From: an uncultured Prevotellaceae bacterium
GTDB taxonomy: Bacteria > Bacteroidota > Bacteroidia > Bacteroidales > Bacteroidaceae
Length of the DNA stretch: 35,198 nt
Assembly (NCBI GenBank): GCA_947174945.1
Contig: CAMWKZ010000030.1
Coordinates: 1-35,198 of the forward strand
Direction of reading: 5' to 3'
Part shown: positions 32,307 through 35,198 of the stretch, piece after piece
Position numbering within the stretch: the stretch's first letter is position 1
Layout: each line of letters opens with the position of its first letter
Notes under the pieces: generated by a model
Databases searched by the model: none
The model's input: only the letters and a program-made list of their open reading frames with translations
Told to the model about the DNA's origin: nothing
Program-made: the position numbers and the translations under genes

Positions 32307-32978
32307 TTATCTTGTCTTTTCGTAAGTAATTTCATAATAGCAAGGAATCACGCTGCCCGAAGCATCAACTGTACCCTGTGAATGAGGCACTATAAGCCGC
32401 ACCTTAGCTACTTCTTCATCTTCCTCTGTTGCAGGGTCTGGTCGTCCAATGTTGACATAGTTCAAGGGAACAAGCCAGCCAGCAGGTACTGACGTAGAGC
32501 TGTGAAAACTAGACATCATGCCTGTCACAAAAGAGGCAGTAATAGTAGTACCTGTGCGAGTAGCCGTCATTTTATCGGGATAATTGGCTGTATTGTAAGT
32601 AATACCACCGATGACTATCCAAGCTTCTACATCATTACGAATAAGGACAGAATCTGTCAAAAGGTTCTTCTCCATAAAGCGACACTGAATGTTAACCGCC
32701 TTATTTTCCTCCATCTTATCGCCACATCCCTGACGCACTATCTGCATATAGACACCATTACGGTCAAAACGCACGAACTGGTTCTTTGTCAGGTCGGTTG
32801 TATAGTTCTGCGCCTTAAACTCAGCATCGCTAATTACTTGGATGCCTTCACGAGCAATAAAGTTGTTGATGGCATCACGTTCCTTCTCTTTCTTGTCAGC
32901 GTAAGTCTCATAATCATCGCAACTGGCATAAGTCATAACGAGCACCAACAGCAGTATAGGATATAACAATCTCTTCAT
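32307..32978 (-). CDS. DUF4827 family lipoprotein
   Basis: 223 residues. The signal peptide ends YASCDD, a lipobox with Cys20 as the lipid-bearing residue. The mature protein begins with a charged helix (YADKKEKERDAINNFIAREG), followed by a beta-rich domain with VRQGCGDKMEENKAVNIQCR. This matches the Bacteroidetes DUF4827 family, whose fold resembles FKBP-type proteins; no function is known to me. It sits between nrnA (69-bp gap) and the phosphohexomutase (5-bp gap), which suggests co-expression but not a shared pathway. Confidence 0.82.
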   Translation of the reverse strand: MKRLLYPILLLVLVMTYASCDDYETYADKKEKERDAINNFIAREGIQVISDAEFKAQNYTTDLTKNQFVRFDRNGVYMQIVRQGCGDKMEENKAVNIQCRFMEKNLLTDSVLIRNDVEAWIVIGGITYNTANYPDKMTATRTGTTITASFVTGMMSSFHSSTSVPAGWLVPLNYVNIGRPDPATEEDEEVAKVRLIVPHSQGTVDASGSVIPCYYEITYEKTR

Positions 32979-33047
32979 CTTCTTTTTATTGTTTTTGGAT
33001 TTGGTGGCAAAATTACAAAATTCCTCGCAATTATCAGCAATATTAGG

Positions 33048-34082
33048 CTACTTTAACTTGTCTTCAAAAGCAACGAAGGCCCGCTTAACAATGTCAATAG
33101 CCTCAGCCATCGCGCAATTCAATCGCCCGCCTGAAGCATTTAAATGACCTCCGCCATTGAAAAAGCGGGCGGCCACCTCATTGCAGGGAAACTTATCGAC
33201 AGACCTCAACGACACCCATATCTGGTTATCTTTCTCCGTATCCTCGCGCAACGATATGCTCAACTTCAACCCCTTTATCTGTAGCGGCATATTAACCAGC
33301 CCCTCCGCATCACCCTTGACGAAGCGAAATCGCTTTAGGTCTTGTCGCTCTAAAGTAAAAAAGGCAGCATGACGCTCACTATCAACTACCAGTTTATGGC
33401 ACAGCACATGACCAACCAGTCGCAGACGATGCTCGCTATAATTATGGTATACGTTACGGTAGATTTTATCTTTGTCAATACGTTTGGTCAGCAACTGACT
33501 AATAATGAAATACGTGTCAGGGTCGCATGAGTTGTAGGTAAACCCACCAGTATCAGTCATCATGCCACAATAAATAGGGACGGCATAGTGCTTACCCTGC
33601 ATATCGAACAGTCCCAGTTGCCACACAACACGAAAAACGAGTTCACACGTAGACGACATCTCTGGATGGGAAATGCAGAGAGCAGTCTCCATATCGGGCC
33701 CCAAATGGTGGTCTATCAATACTTTCTTGGCAGCAGACGATTTCAGTGCATCGGCCATCTCATCGGTACGCGACGGCATATTGAAGTCCAGACAAAAGAC
33801 AAGGTCGGCGACCTTCAACACCATATCAACATAGTCCTTGCGCTTATCATATCGCACTATCTTTTCAGAATTAGGCAACCACTGCAAATAGTCAGGATAT
33901 TGGTCGGGGGCAACGCACAACGGCTCCTTACCCATTGTACGTAACACTTCGGCCATTCCCAACATAGAACCTAGCGCATCACCATCGGGATTAGTGTGAC
34001 AGCATAACACTATCGTCTCTGCATCTTGAATGAGGGAGCGCAGCAAACTGCACTCCCCTTCAGTCATTATCGGTTTCAGCAT
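33048..34082 (-). CDS. nrnA: DHH/DHHA1 phosphoesterase, NrnA type
   Basis: Degrades short RNA oligomers or pAp, or cyclic-dinucleotide products, depending on subfamily. The 344 residues contain CCHTNPDGDALGSMLG (first metal site), CLDFNMPSRTD, LIDHHLGPD (the DHH motif), and the DHHA1 signature GGGHLNASGGRL at the C-terminus. No membrane or sensor domain is attached, in contrast to GdpP. It is second in the transcript, 5 bp after the nucleotidyltransferase gene. ATG 34082 is used; ATG 34067 (MTEGECSLL) is an alternative. Confidence 0.9.
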   Translation of the reverse strand: MLKPIMTEGECSLLRSLIQDAETIVLCCHTNPDGDALGSMLGMAEVLRTMGKEPLCVAPDQYPDYLQWLPNSEKIVRYDKRKDYVDMVLKVADLVFCLDFNMPSRTDEMADALKSSAAKKVLIDHHLGPDMETALCISHPEMSSTCELVFRVVWQLGLFDMQGKHYAVPIYCGMMTDTGGFTYNSCDPDTYFIISQLLTKRIDKDKIYRNVYHNYSEHRLRLVGHVLCHKLVVDSERHAAFFTLERQDLKRFRFVKGDAEGLVNMPLQIKGLKLSISLREDTEKDNQIWVSLRSVDKFPCNEVAARFFNGGGHLNASGGRLNCAMAEAIDIVKRAFVAFEDKLK

Positions 34083-34087
34083 CGTAA

Positions 34088-35029
34088 TTAAAACAGCTTG
34101 TTGGGATACACGCCCTCATCAACGAGTTTCTGGATGCGGGCAACAGTGTCCTGACGGTCGGCGGCATAAGTAACACCAAACCATCTCGAAGTAGTGTCAA
34201 GCACCTTCACACAGGCCGTTCCGTCGTTAATGAGTTTATTGACCATCAGCGGGATAAAGAACTCAGCCTTCAGGTTCTCCATATTCTTCGGGTCACTGAG
34301 GAACTCCTTAAAGTATTCCTCCGAGTGCTCGAAATAGTCAGGGGTAAAACCCCACATATTCATTGAGACAGGCGTGTTGTCATCAACAACCACCCATTGC
34401 CCTTGCTCATCCTTATAACGGATAGGCTCACTGGCAGCACCAGCATTAGAACCATCAGCGGCACAACGCACAATCTCCGTGCGCTCAACAACTGTTGTCA
34501 GATTTTCCTGAGCGTCCTTTGAACAGACACCACGAGCTACAGTACCGTTCTCACTCAGCGTATTACCTACACGGAATCCCACCATAGCATAGTGGTTCTT
34601 AGCCCCTTCAGGCAGTTCAGACAAATACTTACCAATAACCATAAAAGCATCACGGTTATAGAAGTCGTCGCAATTAATAACGCAGAAAGGCTCCTTGATA
34701 ACATCCTTACCCATCAGCACGGCATGATTGGTACCCCAGGGTTTCTGACGACCTTCTGGAACGCTAAAACCTGCAGGCAGTGCATCAATCGCCTGAAAAC
34801 AGAGTTCGCACTTTACCTTACCCTCGTACTTGGAAAGAATCTGAGTGCGGAACTGTTCCTCGAAATCCTTGCGGATAACCCATACAATCTTGCCAAAACC
34901 AGCCTGAATGGCATCGTAAATACTATAGTCCATGATAGTCTCACCATTGGGACCCAGACCATCGAGCTGCTTCAGGCCGCCATAACGGCTTCCCATGCCT
35001 GCTGCCAAGAGAAATAATGTCGGTTTCAT
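34088..35029 (-). CDS. Sugar-phosphate nucleotidyltransferase family protein
   Basis: 313 residues with an N-terminal Rossmann-like nucleotide-binding motif, LLAAGMGSRYGGLKQLDG, typical of NTP-dependent sugar-1-phosphate transferases. CVINCDDFYNRDAF is the metal/nucleotide site region, and NTLSENGTVARGVC is another conserved loop. It lacks a hexapeptide repeat domain, so it is not GlmU-like. The base and sugar used cannot be told from the sequence. It is first in a transcript with nrnA, DUF4827 and the phosphohexomutase; a mutase in the same transcript would supply a sugar-1-phosphate. Promoter box at 35074-35081. Confidence 0.86.
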   Translation of the reverse strand: MKPTLFLLAAGMGSRYGGLKQLDGLGPNGETIMDYSIYDAIQAGFGKIVWVIRKDFEEQFRTQILSKYEGKVKCELCFQAIDALPAGFSVPEGRQKPWGTNHAVLMGKDVIKEPFCVINCDDFYNRDAFMVIGKYLSELPEGAKNHYAMVGFRVGNTLSENGTVARGVCSKDAQENLTTVVERTEIVRCAADGSNAGAASEPIRYKDEQGQWVVVDDNTPVSMNMWGFTPDYFEHSEEYFKEFLSDPKNMENLKAEFFIPLMVNKLINDGTACVKVLDTTSRWFGVTYAADRQDTVARIQKLVDEGVYPNKLF

Positions 35030-35073
35030 TGTGTATGAATGTTTTATTTGTTTGATAATATCATTGATGTTTG

Positions 35074-35081
35074 CAAAAGTA
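35074..35081 (-). promoter_or_regulatory. -7 box of the nucleotidyltransferase/nrnA transcript
   Basis: CAAAAGTA (minus-strand TACTTTTG), 44 bp before ATG 35029. Confidence 0.6.
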
Positions 35082-35124
35082 CAAAATATATATCACTTTT
35101 CGCTATTTTTTCAACTCTTTAACC

Positions 35125-35198
35125 TTAGAAGGGATAGCCAATAGCAAAATGAAGTGTCTGGCAGTCCTTAAAATTAGAGATATTATAGAAACCCGACT
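35125..35198 (-). CDS. C-terminal end of a probable outer-membrane beta-barrel protein (partial)
   Basis: The minus strand at the window edge encodes a frame ending DCQTLHFAIGYPF before stop TAA. A terminal aromatic residue (Phe) after alternating hydrophobic residues is the usual last strand of Bacteroidetes outer-membrane barrels. Only 23 residues are inside the window, so the family cannot be named. Confidence 0.5.
   Translation of the reverse strand, partial: SGFYNISNFKDCQTLHFAIGYPF

Overview
The window looks like chromosomal DNA of a Bacteroidales bacterium, most likely a Prevotella-type member of the Prevotellaceae. Most upstream regions carry the Bacteroidetes -7 box TAnnTTTG, a few also with TTTG/TTG about 20 bp upstream, and Shine-Dalgarno sequences are mostly absent. 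Gene content fits too: the cluster sppA-lpxK-pnp-thiL, a GT3 (eukaryote-like) glycogen synthase beside a GT35 phosphorylase, a DUF4827 lipoprotein next to a phosphohexomutase, RNase Y, and TatA plus TatC without an evident TatB. No rRNA, transposase, integrase, phage or CRISPR gene is visible. The genes read as mostly core chromosome, with one AT-richer accessory patch at about 22.8-24.5 kb.

Layout. 0-4.9 kb: envelope and cofactor operon sppA-lpxK-pnp-thiL (+). 5.2 kb: tRNA-Phe. 5.4-7.5 kb: a radical SAM protein paired with a UDG-like protein. 7.8-10.0 kb: M48 protease (-), type II pantothenate kinase (+), MgtC-like protein (-). 10.1-13.9 kb: a Tat and redox cluster with tatA, tatC, a NapH/NapG-like polyferredoxin fusion and a Tat-exported aldo/keto reductase lipoprotein. 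14.1-16.3 kb: coiled-coil protein, zapA and rny (-). 16.4-20.0 kb: an unknown protein (-), rfbA (+) and a sugar kinase/nucleotidyltransferase fusion (-). 20.1-22.6 kb: ECF-like sigma factor (+), then rpe, a 42-codon small gene and fmt (-). 22.7 kb: tRNA-Val, followed by a strongly structured putative RNA and two AT-rich unknown genes. 24.9-30.9 kb: a secreted choloylglycine-hydrolase-family enzyme, then glgP and glycogen synthase (-), then a small secreted protein. 30.9-35.0 kb: sugar nucleotidyltransferase, nrnA, DUF4827 and phosphohexomutase (-). The window ends inside a probable outer-membrane protein gene.

The most unusual signal is intergenic. Four arrays (A 4869-5022, D 7535-7666, B 13903-14034, C 24484-24725) each begin 7-50 bp after the stop codon of a plus-strand gene, and all have an exact 22-bp period. 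A, B and part of C share a core with TCCGCA and a terminal ATG(T). D is unrelated in sequence and forms a large palindrome. C strings three different sequence families together in an unbroken 22-bp register. The period is therefore conserved while the sequence is not, and I cannot assign this to any element class I know. The second notable element is the putative structured RNA at about 22.9-23.3 kb, which has its own promoter, a long bulged rod and a competing alternative pairing.
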